A stretch of 64,000 nt of DNA from Eretmocerus hayati. Taxonomy: Eukaryota; Arthropoda; Insecta; Hymenoptera; Aphelinidae. The stretch is taken from assembly GCA_029851415.1 (NCBI GenBank), contig CM056742.1, forward strand, positions 56,422,454 to 56,486,453, in the 5' to 3' direction. This document shows positions 24,625 to 34,804 of this stretch, one piece after another. Below the pieces are notes generated by a model. The model saw only the letters and a program-made list of their open reading frames with translations, searched no databases and was not told the origin of the DNA. The number at the start of each line of letters is the position of its first letter. The stretch's first letter is position 1. The translations under genes were made by a program, and so were the position numbers.

Positions 24625-24960
24625 TTGGATTTTCAACCGGCAAGTTGAGTTTTCAACTACACTGGTTGAATTTCTAATTCAACCAATTGAATTCCTAATT
24701 CAAACAATTGGTTGAGATTTCAAACAATGTTCTTGGGTGCATGCACTGTTTGAACATATTTACACTCATGCACACTATATTCGAATTCAATTTTGATATA
24801 GTGACACTATTCAAAAATTGATTGAATCGTCACCCAACATTTCAACCAGCTGTTTGAATTTCCAAGCATACTGGTTGAATTTCTCATTCCACCAATTTGT
24901 TGAATTTTCAACCAATATTTTTTCATGCATGCATAGGTCTATGCGTAAATGAGTGCATGT
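24625..24960. repeat. A+T-rich stretch with repeated GGTTGAATTTC/CAATTG words
   Basis: Words such as ggttgaatttctaattcaac, caattgaattcctaattc and ggttgaatttctcattccac recur with imperfect palindromy around caattg. No gene is seen. It grades into the GGAT microsatellite. Confidence 0.5.
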
Positions 24961-25680
24961 ATGTGTGTATGTGTGTATGGATGAATGGATGGATGCATAG
25001 ATCATTTTGATGATGTGTGGATAATCGACGGTTTCATGGAATGATCAGCATGAATCAGTCAAGAATGGATGGATGGATGGATGGATGGATGGATGGATGG
25101 ATGGATGGATGGATGGATGGATGGATGGATGGATGGATGGATGGATGGATGGATGGATGGATGGATGGATGGATGGATGGATGGATGGATGGATGGATGG
25201 ATGGACGGACGGACGGACGGACGGACAGACGGACGGACGGACGGACGGACGGACGGACGGACGGACGGATGGATGGATGGATGGATGGATGGATGGATGG
25301 ATGGATGGATGGATGGATGGATGGATGGATGGATGGATGGATGGATGGATGGATGGATGGATGGATGGATGGATGGATAGATGGATCGGTTGATTGATGG
25401 ATGGATGTGTATATGGGTGGTTGTATCGATTATATTCGGTGATTGATGCATGTATGGATGGATGGATTCGTGATAGTTACATGGCTGTTCGAATTTTCGA
25501 AGGATGGATGGGTGGCACGATGGGTGGTTGATGAATCGATCTATGCATGGGTGAGTGGGTGGATGTATGTATGAATGGATCGATGGACTGATGGATGTAT
25601 TAATGTATGGATGGATTGATGTATGGATGCATGGATGGATAGATAGATGAATGGATGGAATGGATGGATAAATCGATCGA
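24960..25680. repeat. Compound tetranucleotide microsatellite (GGAT)n(GGAC)n(GGAT)n
   Basis: A pure (GGAT) tract runs from about 25064 to 25203, switches to (GGAC) from 25204 to 25267 with a single A-for-G change (gacagac), and returns to (GGAT) until about 25378. Decayed GGAT words extend to both sides, to about 24960 and 25660. Long frames on both strands (repeats of WMDG or of HPSI) are by-products. Confidence 0.97.
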
Positions 25681-25730
25681 AAAGAGAGTTGTGATGACTC
25701 CCCGGCGCAGCCATCATAACTCTCTCATAG

Positions 25731-25893
25731 AAACTCTCCTACTACATTCATCGATTACACTGCTTACGGAGCAACTTAATCACAATATTGTCCTATCATC
25801 CATTCCGAAAAAAACTCTCCTACTACATTCATCGAATACCCTGCTTGCGGAACAAATTGATCACGATGTTGTCCCATCGCCCATTCCGAGAAA
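25731..25893. repeat. 81-bp tandem duplication
   Basis: A segment beginning aaactctcctactacattca at 25731 recurs at 25812 with about ten differences (ending cattccgaaa, then cattccgaga). The length is a multiple of three, and a plus-strand frame (25655-25900) stays open across both copies. I do not recognise the protein and do not call it. Confidence 0.7.
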
Positions 25894-25900
25894 TGCGTAA

Positions 25901-26889
25901 GTAGATCACGAACATTCTCCCGGGCAAATATTGAATTACTATGGTTCAATATACAAAATTGATACCCCGCTTAGCTCTTGGCATCTGCCTGGGTCAAATT
26001 AGTGGAACTCGTTCCTTGGCCATACGTACAGATTTTATGGAAATTTTCAGTGTTTACTCGATCAATATTTATACATGTTTCTTGTCAATTTTTAGTCTTT
26101 CCTAATTTTTATGAAACAATACTCTCTCTCTCATGAATGCGGAGTTGAATACGGCTATGATCAATGATTGATATACTTTTAACAATTGATTTTCCCCAAA
26201 ATTAGATGTGATATCGACAGTTTTGAATAACAATTGAGAGACAATTGGAATTTTTTTTCATAAAAATCAAACATTCACGATATCGGAGACATAACTGCGT
26301 CTCTCAAAATTCAGTTCGAGAGAAAGTATTGATCAATAATTGAGACGCTCTGTAAGTTACTCGCATGAAGATCAAACACGCTGAGTGTAAAACATCATTT
26401 TTGTCGATTTTTGTGAGTCAATCTTAATCGGAGTCTCAGATACGTATAAGAGCAATGTGAAGCTGGTCTGTTGAACTCAATTCACTCTGAAATCATTATT
26501 TGAATTTGGAATTCTCCCATAACAGTTGATATTTTCCAAAAACATAATTCTTCCTGGTTTTTCGGACTGTTTTCAAGGATCAATCAGTCACTCACAATCT
26601 GACACATGTGCGAAGGTCAAGATTTAGGATTTTGGAAAAAAAATGTGATCGGAAATTTTTTTCATAAAAAATCAATGACTCAGTTTGAATCTCACACATA
26701 ATGGTATGTCAAGATCTAGGATTTTCGTATTGCAAATTTGTTTGCAAATTTCTTCTATCAAATATTTGTAAGACATATATACTGCTGTGTTTTCAACAAA
26801 CAATTCCATGTCAAGTATTACACATGAGTGAAAGAACCGTTTATTACGTGCATATAGAAGGAAGACTTGTCATTTGAGGGAGTTCAAAA
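25901..26889. other. No gene seen; expected Helitron 5' flank
   Basis: A+T-rich DNA without open frames. If the Helitron below is complete at its 5' side, its start (TC after an A) lies here, but no site could be singled out. Confidence 0.4.
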
Positions 26890-27879
26890 ATGGACAGGAA
26901 CGTAATTTACATCATTCCTGATGGCAATTGCCTGTTCAGGTGTTTCGGTTATTCACTGCACGGTGATCAAGAATTTCATAAGAATAATAGAACTAATATT
27001 GTGAGACATATCTGCTTGAATTGGAATAAATTCAAAGAGTTCATAATCGGAAATGAGTATTACAAGACGATTGAAACTCCTGAACAATATTCTAGGTTCA
27101 TGTCACAGGACAGGAATTACGGTAGTGGAGTTGAGATGAAGGCATTTTGTGAATTGTATACAACAAACATGTACGTACATATTGGAAGTGGGGATGAAAT
27201 TATAGCTTTTGCCGTTGAAGGCAATCAAAAAATACTGAATCTCCTTTTCTCTGGAACGGGAGAATCAGCTCATTATGACGTACTTGTGAGGAATTCATCT
27301 CTGTTTTCTGAAGAGTTGGATGATACTTTCACTAAAAGAAAAGTTGGTCAGCACACTATGGATAATGTTTCTAAGAAGTTTAAATCTTTTCATCCCTTCC
27401 AAATCAGCAATAAGAAATTCAAGTCATCTTATGTACCACGATCTGAGATGGATCTACAAACTCGAAAAATTGATAAATTTGACATCGCTTGCAAGTTGAA
27501 TTCTGTAGGATTGAACAAGTCGTACAGTAGAATCAATCTCAAGTCACCAGTAGTTGAACATTTAGGGAAACACCTGGAGAAAAATGTAACAGTTGATAAG
27601 TGTAATGAAAATGATGTAGATTACACTGTTGATTTTGGGACAGTTTCAACTGGTGACGATCATGGAGAAATCAAAAGGTCAAAAATATCCTATAAAACAA
27701 GGAAACGAACTTCGAAAATAAAAAAGAATGAGCAATTCATTCCTGTATCAGACTACGGAAATCTGGACTATTCATGTAGACACTGTGGGGCTGTTTTTTG
27801 GAAACAGGAAAAGAAAAAGAGTACTTGTTGCCGAAATGGTCGAATTTCTCACCTCCAACTAAATACGGTTCACGATTAA
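26890..27879 (+). pseudogene. Helitron N-terminal part: OTU protease domain and zinc motif
   Basis: The frame starts MDRNVIYIIPDGNCLFRCFG. Residues 1-135 form an OTU-type cysteine protease domain: DGNC (Cys14) at the nucleophile position and HYDVL (His128) for the catalytic histidine. Residues 136-290 are a basic, low-complexity linker. At 296-314 comes CRHCGAVFW...CC, the zinc motif found before the Rep domain in many animal Helitrons. Some Helitrons carry an OTU domain fused to Rep-helicase. A one-base frameshift near 27840 separates this from the next block, so the 329-residue product ends in unrelated residues. The start ATG is chosen because the OTU core begins only ten residues later. 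Confidence 0.85.
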
Positions 27880-28545
27880 GAAATTTACTTGTACACGATC
27901 TAGCATTCAGACATTTGATAAGATTCTATAATAACATGTTCAGTTTTGGAACTTTCAAAGCTACCGTTAAAAATGAGAAAGGTATATACAATATCAAAAT
28001 ACAAGGCCAAGTTTGCCACACAACTCCTAATCATATCATTCCAAGCCATAACAAAAAACCTGAACTGTGTCAATTGTATATATATGATGATAAAATGGCA
28101 ACTGACATCAGATTGAATGAATGGAGGAAGTTGAGAAAAGAGTTCAATTTTGCTCCAAATATCGATGATGACTTGAGAAAGAAGCATATGAATCTGTTGA
28201 CAGACGTGATGAATGATAATCCGTATGCTAAGCAGTACAAAAGTTACACGAAGTCACGGAAAATCAAAAAATCCCTGACCATAAACTCTACTTCATTAGG
28301 AAAAATAAACATCACAGACATAACTATAATCAGCCTCTCACGTCCGAATGCGGAGCCATTCTTGTTTCTGATACAGGAGTTCTACATGACTTTGATCTAT
28401 GTGTTTACCCTCGAGGTGATCGAGAGAAGATTCAGCACACACGATTACACAAATTATCCTCTTACGTAGATCCAATGGTTTTTCCACTCTTTTATCCACG
28501 AGGAGATTTGGGGTGGAGCACAGGATACAAAAAAAGACCTGAAGA
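27840..28545 (+). pseudogene. Helitron pre-Rep region, frameshifted fragment
   Basis: From about 27845 one frame reads LLVHDLAFRHLIRFYNNMFS, IQGQVCHTTPNHIIPSHNKK and ELCQLYIYDD, the conserved block between the zinc motif and the Rep nuclease in Helitrons. Near 28240 the frame shifts again and continues through [18 protein letters not shown] and GDLGWSTGYKKRP until about 28545, where Helitron homology on this strand stops. The last 215 bp (28329-28543) are a second copy of 29562-29768, so this fragment and the one at 29562-30832 come from different Helitron copies or from a duplication. No product can be made across the two shifts. Confidence 0.8.
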
Positions 28546-28722
28546 GAAATGCTTCTCATTCGAATGAGTCTTCAAATGTTTCTCAAAAAATTTGTATAAA
28601 ACAATGATTTCACATTTGTGACAGCTTTTGTATCTCTGAATTTTACTCTTGTGTTTCGTCATCAAATGTTTTCTCAAAAAATGTGAATCGATAAATTTCA
28701 CTCCGCAAAAACCACATTTCAC
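28545..28722 (-). pseudogene. C2H2 zinc-finger fragment (minus strand)
   Basis: On the minus strand the frame reads MKCGFCGVKFIDSHFLRKHL...H, a C2H2 finger, followed by CHKCEIIVLYKFFEKHLKTH, a second one. It breaks off at about 28545, where the plus-strand Helitron fragment ends. It may belong to the inverted Helitron segment or to a protein carried by it. Whether it is part of a longer gene cannot be seen. Confidence 0.6.
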
Positions 28723-28922
28723 TGTTTTATCGAGATCAACAGTCTCTTCTCCACTCTCTCTCCGAAAAAAAGATCGAGAAACGAATCATTAATTGTACAT
28801 TCTATATTTTTATATTCCCAATGAATCGAAAGTTACTCTTTGTTTTCACCATCTCTTCAAATTTCAACTCTAGGGCGTTTACCACAAATTTCATCACTCC
28901 TGAAAGACATGATTTTCATCCT

Positions 28923-29324
28923 CTATTGTGTTATACCATGTACAATATCCGCAATTTTCAATTGATAATCTAGATATAATGTTCTACTCTCTTGAAAGCT
29001 TCGATTAATATATCTATTATCAAAACGAAATTCAATGATCTCTGATACTCTCTGTTTCAAAGTTAGAGGTACTTCATGCCAAGTCGTGTAAGTTGTTTCC
29101 AAGTCAAACTTCCTTCCATGCAATGCTATTATTCTATTCAAACACTCAATTTCTGTAGATTCTTCCAATTCTTTCAAGTATTTTCCATATTCAGTTTCTT
29201 TTTCAACTTTTTTTTCCAACTGTTCGTTTGAACACCACAACATTACTTGCTCTCTCAGTTCATATACATATACTGTCTTTCCCAACATCGGATTCCACTC
29301 CATCTTTACGAAACTTGAGAACAA
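28923..29324 (-). CDS. Unidentified frame within the inverted Helitron segment
   Basis: A 133-codon minus-strand frame (MFSSFVKMEWNPMLGKTVYV, rich in Glu and Leu, with a charged middle) lies between the helicase tail and the zinc-finger fragment. I do not recognise a domain. It may be a captured host exon or a C-terminal extension of the Helitron protein. Context only suggests that it moved with the Helitron segment. Confidence 0.3.
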   Translation of the reverse strand: MFSSFVKMEWNPMLGKTVYVYELREQVMLWCSNEQLEKKVEKETEYGKYLKELEESTEIECLNRIIALHGRKFDLETTYTTWHEVPLTLKQRVSEIIEFRFDNRYINRSFQESRTLYLDYQLKIADIVHGITQ

Positions 29325-29359
29325 TATACTTGAATTTCATATTATAGATGACGAAAACA

Positions 29360-29565
29360 TCAAACATCAAACACGTCATTCCGAACAATATTTTCGATCT
29401 CATCTGAACCGTCAAATCTATTTCCAATGAATAAATTCTTCGGATCTCTACACCGAGAAAGAGCAACGTAGAGCTGTCCATGAGAGGAAAGCGGCCGTTG
29501 TATATAAATACCAACTTTATCGAAACTTTGACCTTGAGACTTATTAATTGTCATACCTATAATAA
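29360..29565 (-). pseudogene. Helitron helicase C-terminal fragment, inverted
   Basis: On the minus strand the residues [19 protein letters not shown], then [19 protein letters not shown] and NLFIGNRF, are the last helicase motifs (V and VI) of the PIF1-like helicase of Helitrons. The fragment lies on the opposite strand to the Rep fragments on both sides. Its upstream end at about 29565 coincides with the start of plus-strand Rep sequence at AAGCCTCTCGAATGCGG, so the joint is precise. All helicase motifs I to IV are missing. The result is a Helitron split into at least three pieces, one inverted. Confidence 0.85.
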
Positions 29566-30832
29566 GCCTCTCGAATGCGGAGCCATTCTTGTTTCTGATA
29601 CAGGAGTTCCACATAACTTTGATCTATGTGTTTACCCTCAAGCTGATCGAGAGAAGATTCAGCACACACGATTACACAAATTATCCCATCACGTAGATCC
29701 AATGGTTTCTCCACTCTTTCATCCACGAGGAGATTTGGGGTGGAGCACAGGATACAAAAAAAGACCTGATGCTGCACCAGATGAGAAACAATTGTCAGTG
29801 TTGGATTACTACGCTTATAGATTGGCTTACAGGCCGAAATCCAAAAGTTTCTCGCCAATTTTATATGGCGGTAGACTGACTCAAGAGAAGTTCATTCACG
29901 CGTATGTTATGGTAGAGAGCAACAGAATGCGATCTTTCCGAAAACACCAAAAGGATCTGAGGATTGAATGTTATCAAGGACTGTACGATGCTGTACAGAA
30001 CTGTGCATCAAATATTCCTGCGAATTTTGAAAAGGAAGAGAGGTTAGGTAACTTATTCATTTTGCCATCAACCTTCATTGGCGGACCTCGTTACATGCAA
30101 CAGAATTATCAAGATGCGATGGCGATTATGAGGGGAAAAGGAAGGCCTGATTTGTTTATCACTATCACTTGTAATCCCAAGTGGGATGAGTTCATCAGGG
30201 TTCTCAAGAAGTTCCCAAAGGGTACAACTGTGAATGATATACCTGGCTTAGCTGTAAGGCTATTCAAAACTAAAATGGAAGAGATCGTGAAAGATATAAT
30301 GGATAGAAAATTGTTTGGAAGAGCGATAGCACAGGTCCATGTTGTTGAATTTCAGAAGAGAGGTCTTCCTCACGCTCACATATTAGTGACCTTGAATTCA
30401 AAAGATAAACTGCTGACTCCGGAAGCAATGGACCGACATATCTCCGCAGAAATACCGACAGATGATCCTGAATTACGGAAATTAGTTCTGCAACACATGT
30501 TACACGGTCCGCACTCTCAAAATACACCATGTTATGATTTTGAAACGAAAACTTGTAAGAGACGTTATCCAAGAGAATTCCAGAATCATACTACTATCAA
30601 CAAAGATGGTTATCCAAATTATATGAGAAGAGATAATAAATCAGAAAATCATCACTATATCTCGAAATTACCGAGTGAAAGGTTATCTGTTGATAATTCA
30701 ATGGTTGTGCCGTATAACAAGTTTTTATTGAAGAAGTATAAATGTCACATAAATGTGGAGTACTGTGCATCTATACAGAGTATTAAGTATGTCCACAGAT
30801 ACAAATCATATAATAATAATCTTTGTGAATAA
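29562..30832 (+). pseudogene. Helitron Rep (HUH, two-tyrosine) domain, truncated
   Basis: The open frame starts at 29480 but Helitron similarity starts near 29562 ([11 protein letters not shown]). It includes LFILPSTFIGGPRYMQQNYQ, the LFITITCNPKWDEF block, the HUH motif GLPHAHIL (His298 and His300 of the 450-codon frame) and YNKFLLKKYKCHINVEYCAS followed by KYVHRY, which supplies Tyr437 and Tyr441, four residues apart as in rolling-circle Helitron transposases. Directly after this the sequence jumps to the Helitron 3' end. The helicase that should follow is absent. The Rep part alone is uninterrupted, with all metal and nucleophile residues in place, but without helicase it would not be autonomous. 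Confidence 0.9.
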
Positions 30833-31114
30833 AGATGAAATTTTGGCAGACGTCAATCAAATATATGTCAGAACAACATAAACAACATGATGTGAATATA
30901 AATAGAAAACATTCGGTGTCTGCTAATTTGATGGTTGCTATGGCCGAAGATTTTTGATTTTTCACACGTTTGAAACAACAACAATTTGGAATGTAAATAG
31001 TAAACATTTGATATGTTGCTATGGATGGACTATTGATTTTTCAGTTCTTCAAATCAGAAATCAAGCGTAGCGGGGGTTGGCGAGCGGAGCGAGCAGGGGG
31101 CTTGCCCCCCCTAG
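30800..31114 (+). mobile_element. Helitron 3' end (plus strand)
   Basis: The segment matches 21515-21830 in reverse complement and ends with the hairpin gggggcttgcccccc followed by CTAG at 31111-31114, then T at 31115. The Rep frame ends inside it at 30832. The junction between Rep coding sequence and this terminal block is near 30800. The sequence ggcgagcggagcgagca just before the hairpin is shared by both copies. Confidence 0.9.
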
Positions 31115-31133
31115 TATATATATATATATACGT

Positions 31134-34014
31134 CGTAGCCGGTTTGTAGAATCCGGCCGTCTATAGACTGATTGGTCAGTCTATAGACGGCGCGCGGATA
31201 GTAGACTCTACGTGAACAACGCATCTCCCTATCAAGCGACTAGTCAGTTTATAGACCGGCTGAGTGATCCAGCCGGTTTATAGACCGACCGCTCACGCTC
31301 GCGCGGATAGTAGACTCTACGTGAGCAACGTATCTCTCTATCAAGCGACTAGTCAGTTTATAGACCGGCTGAGTAATCCAGCCGGGTTATAGACCGACCG
31401 CTCGCGCTCGCGCGCATAGTAGACTTCTCGTTCACATTGGCGCAAATCAAAACAAAATAAGTGTCAAGACTATGATAGACATCTGTTTGACAGGCTCCTG
31501 ACATCCTTGTCTTGGATATCATGAAGTTTCCGATTGTCAGAGCACTCGCACAGTACAATCGTGTCAGCGTCTCAGTTGCTCGAGTGAGGTGAATCAAAGT
31601 TCATTGAATGTAAAATCTGTGCGGCACTGGTTTTCGTTGCGGAGAATGGGCGAGACAGTAGTGGATCGTACTGCTTTTGAGAAAAAATTAAAAACAGTTG
31701 TTGAATCGCAAAAAGGGTCTCGAGTAATGTGGGATAATTCTTATGTGGAAAAAGTGAAAAATATACTTTGTGGGAAGGCGGAGAAAGATCACAACTCTCA
31801 TTACTACTTACGAATGTATGAGTTGATGTAAGTGGGTTCCGAGACTCATGTAGTTTTGAAGAGAACCGAAAAAAGAAAAGATCTCGTGTACGTCGTTCCC
31901 AGTGAAGAATACTACCCGAAATTGTGGGAAGCTCATCAACAGAATGGTCATGGTGGCCGTGATCGAATGTACTACTACTTGAAAACAAAGTGGCAAATCC
32001 CAACAACTGCCTGTGAAATTTTTATAACGTGTTGTGAAAGTTGCACTCGAAAAAAACCAGTGGCGCAAAAAGGTGTCGTATCACAGCCGATCATTCCATA
32101 TAGTTTCAACGCCCGGGTACAAATGGATCTCATTGACTATCAGTCATGTCCCGATGGTGAATTCCGGTTCCTTTGAAACGTTCAAAATCATGCGACGAAG
32201 TTTGTTCAGTTGCGCCCATTGCCAAATAAAGAGGCAGCGACAGTTACTAATGAACTATTCAAAATATTCGCCATTTTTGGCGCTCCAGATATTCTACAGT
32301 CTGACAATGGCAAAGAGTTTGACGCAGAAATTGTACGAGCCCTGGTAGCCAAGTGGCCGAACTGCAAAATGATTCGTGGACGTCCTCGGCATCCTCAAAG
32401 TCAGGGCAGTGTCGAAAGAGCCAACGCTGATGTAAAAAAATGATGCGGGCATGGATTGCTGACAATAACTCTAATAATTGGTCAAAAGGCTGCTATGACG
32501 TTCAGGTACGATTAATATTGATATTCGAATCTATCAAATTTTCTGAATCATCGCAGACTCATATATTTTGGAGAATTCATAGTTTTGTTGGATAAATTTC
32601 GTTTATAGTGGCAAAAAAATTCATCAAAACATAGGATCATCAACAGGACTCCTTACGAAGCTGTTTTCGGGTCCATCAAAAATGGCTTGGCGCGGCTCAA
32701 TCTACCTCAGGATCTCATTCCCAATCTAGAAACTGAGGAGGAGTTAGAGCTAGCATTGGGAATAGCAAATCCGGATATTCCCCTAGATGATCATGAGATC
32801 GGAGCCGATGAGTTTGATCATGATCCTCTCATTCCTGAAGAGGCAGTCACCGTGGAAAACTTGGTATTTATCAAAATTTGAAGAGATTTGCATTCTCCGG
32901 AATAGAATATCACATATATTTTTCAATTTTTAGGACCACGTCGAGAGCTTTTGTGGCATGTGTGACTTGTCGATAAATTTGAAAGATGCTGTTATATGCT
33001 CTGAGTGTGACTCCAACATCCACTATGCTTGTGGAGAGCCAACAGGGTCTGACACTTTCAACTGCGGGCTATGTGCTCGTGGGAAACATATCCTAGAAGT
33101 CCAAGAAGACTGCAATAAGCGGCAAAAAGTAGCTGCCGAAAAGATGAAAACTGTCTCGTCTCAAATGTTTCCACCTCTATCGGCCGGAGACTGCATTACT
33201 TTACTAATTCCTCCCGTTGACACAGCTCCACTTGACTTCGCTAGGATTTTTGGTGTTGTACCGGACATTCAAAATGCTGTATATCAAGTTGGAACCAAGG
33301 ATGGTATAGTCAAAGGTTGGTTCCCTCGAGAGGCTGTACAAAAACCGAAGACCAGTACAGTGACTCTTGACGATGTACCCCGCGATATTCACTTATCTTT
33401 GAGAGAAGCTGCATCGGCCCAATCGCTCTGTGGAGGGCAAGGTTTCAAGGAATGCAATTGCCAGCCAGCCGGTAATCAATGCCGCACCAAACGTTGTTCT
33501 TGTTTCGAAGCCAAGTTACAATGTAATTCTCGATGCCACAATTCTTCTACTTGTAAGAATAAATGACTCAGATTTCATTACCTCTAGCATCCGAAAAACG
33601 ATCTACACATTTTTGATAGTGGTTTCAGTGACGATGTATTGATTACAAGATTGATTTTAGTAGATAGAAATGATCAGAATATTCTTGTCATATTACATGA
33701 TTTCGAGTTTCAAATGGGAAATAAAGCCCAGTTCATCCGAATAGCTTGATGGAATTGAATGGCTTTCTTCAAAACTATATACTCTATCTCTATATACGTC
33801 ACCTTGTTTTGATTTGCGCCAATGTAAACGAGAAGTCTACTATGCGCGCGAGCGCGAGCGGTCCGCCTATAAACCGGCTGGATCACTCAGCCGGTCTATA
33901 AACTGACTAGTCGCTTGATAGAGAGATGCGTTGCTCACGTAGTTTACTATCCGCGCGCCGTCCATAGACTGACCAGCGAGTCTATAGACGGGCGGATTCT
34001 ACAAACCGGCTACG
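31134..34014 (+). mobile_element. Ginger-like DNA transposon with long inverted ends
   Basis: The outermost matched bases are CGTAGCCGGTTTGTAGAATCC at 31134 and its reverse complement ending at 34014. Left end 31134-31456 and right end 33804-34014 are inverted copies (211 bp aligned). The left end is longer because a 109-bp piece is duplicated (31191-31299 and 31300-31408). Both ends sit in (TA)n, consistent with insertion into TA-rich DNA. The left end lies only 19 bp from the Helitron 3' end. The element carries one gene for a retrovirus-type integrase, as expected for Ginger elements, which use an integrase rather than a classical transposase. Confidence 0.88.
31646..33566 (+). pseudogene. 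Ginger/KRBA2-like integrase with PHD and Cys-rich tail
   Basis: The gene has three exons (31646-32505, 32609-32873, 32934-33566). Exon 1 encodes an N-terminal region, a zinc-binding H..H..C..C block (NGHGGRDRMYYYLK, then CCESC) and the catalytic core with all three acids: MDLIDYQS, QSDNGKEF and GSVERANADV. Exon 3 encodes a PHD-like finger (CGMCDLS...CSECDSNIHYACGE...CGLC) and a Cys-rich tail (CNCQ...CRTKRCSCFEAKLQCNSRC). Introns are GT-AG (103 and 60 bp). Damage: TAA at 31829-31831, TGA at 32174-32176 and a one-base loss in the A run near 32440. The layout matches Ginger transposons and the KRBA2-like proteins derived from them. Dead copy, but the catalytic triad is still readable. Confidence 0.88.
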
Positions 34015-34804
34015 GCATGTGTATATATATATATAAACGTATGTGTGCGCGCAAGTGAAGTAGATAATCAGAGATTCAGAGTGATGAAAAATCGCTGAAA
34101 ATATGTGGGTAACTTATTGCCCTCGTTGTCAATTATAAGGTCACGTGATGTCATGTAGCGGTAATTACCTGCCTCCTCGTTGAACTCTGGCGAAAATTCC
34201 CAGCAATTTTTTGATGGGTCATCCCGCAGCTTTCGCACGTTTTCGTTCATTCAATTGAGAAAATGGACCAATTGATGAGAAAAAATACACTTTCATGAAT
34301 TGTAAATCATTCTTATCATAATTTGACCGTAAGTTAGACTTTCTATGGTTTTTGGAAGGAAAATTTCAGGTCATCATCTCGTTCCTGAGATTCATCAATG
34401 TATAATTGATATTTTTCCTTGAAAATTTTATCATGGCAATAGTATTCATACCATAGTATAGTATTCACTGTATGCATTCCAATATATGTGTTCATTCTTT
34501 GATTGGTACTTTTGAACATTATCTCTGAGGAGATGTGCAACTGAGTCGTGTATTCCGAGCCATATTTTTAAGGCGAACGTGAAAGGCGATTCTTAAGATT
34601 CCGAACTGAGTCATAACTATTCAAATGCAATATTTTCTATTTTCTGGACGAGAAATCCAATTAGTCTCTAAATTATTTTCATGATTTTCAATTCTTCTAA
34701 TTCTTTCAATAATTCAATTATCTCGCGTGAGAAAATAGGACTACGGTAGTATTATCAATGCCCTCCAATTTTCTCTTGAATTTGAGTAGTTTTGGGACTC
34801 TCTT
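34015..34804. other. Unresolved region with minor minus-strand frames
   Basis: Minus-strand frames at 34068-34250 and 34343-34540 (60 and 65 codons) have no recognised domain, although the first contains a possible donor (GCAGGTAATT) and acceptor (TTTTCAG). The region should contain the 5' inverted repeat and first THAP exon of the P element downstream, but neither was found. Confidence 0.35.

Noticed and set aside
25017..25451. Long frames on both strands in the GGAT/GGAC tract
   Set aside because: A four-base repeat without stops is open in several frames; the encoded WMDG and HPSI runs are not proteins.
29544..29858. Minus-strand frame overlapping the Helitron Rep region
   Set aside because: The plus strand carries conserved Rep motifs here; the minus frame is a shadow except for the true helicase tail below 29565.
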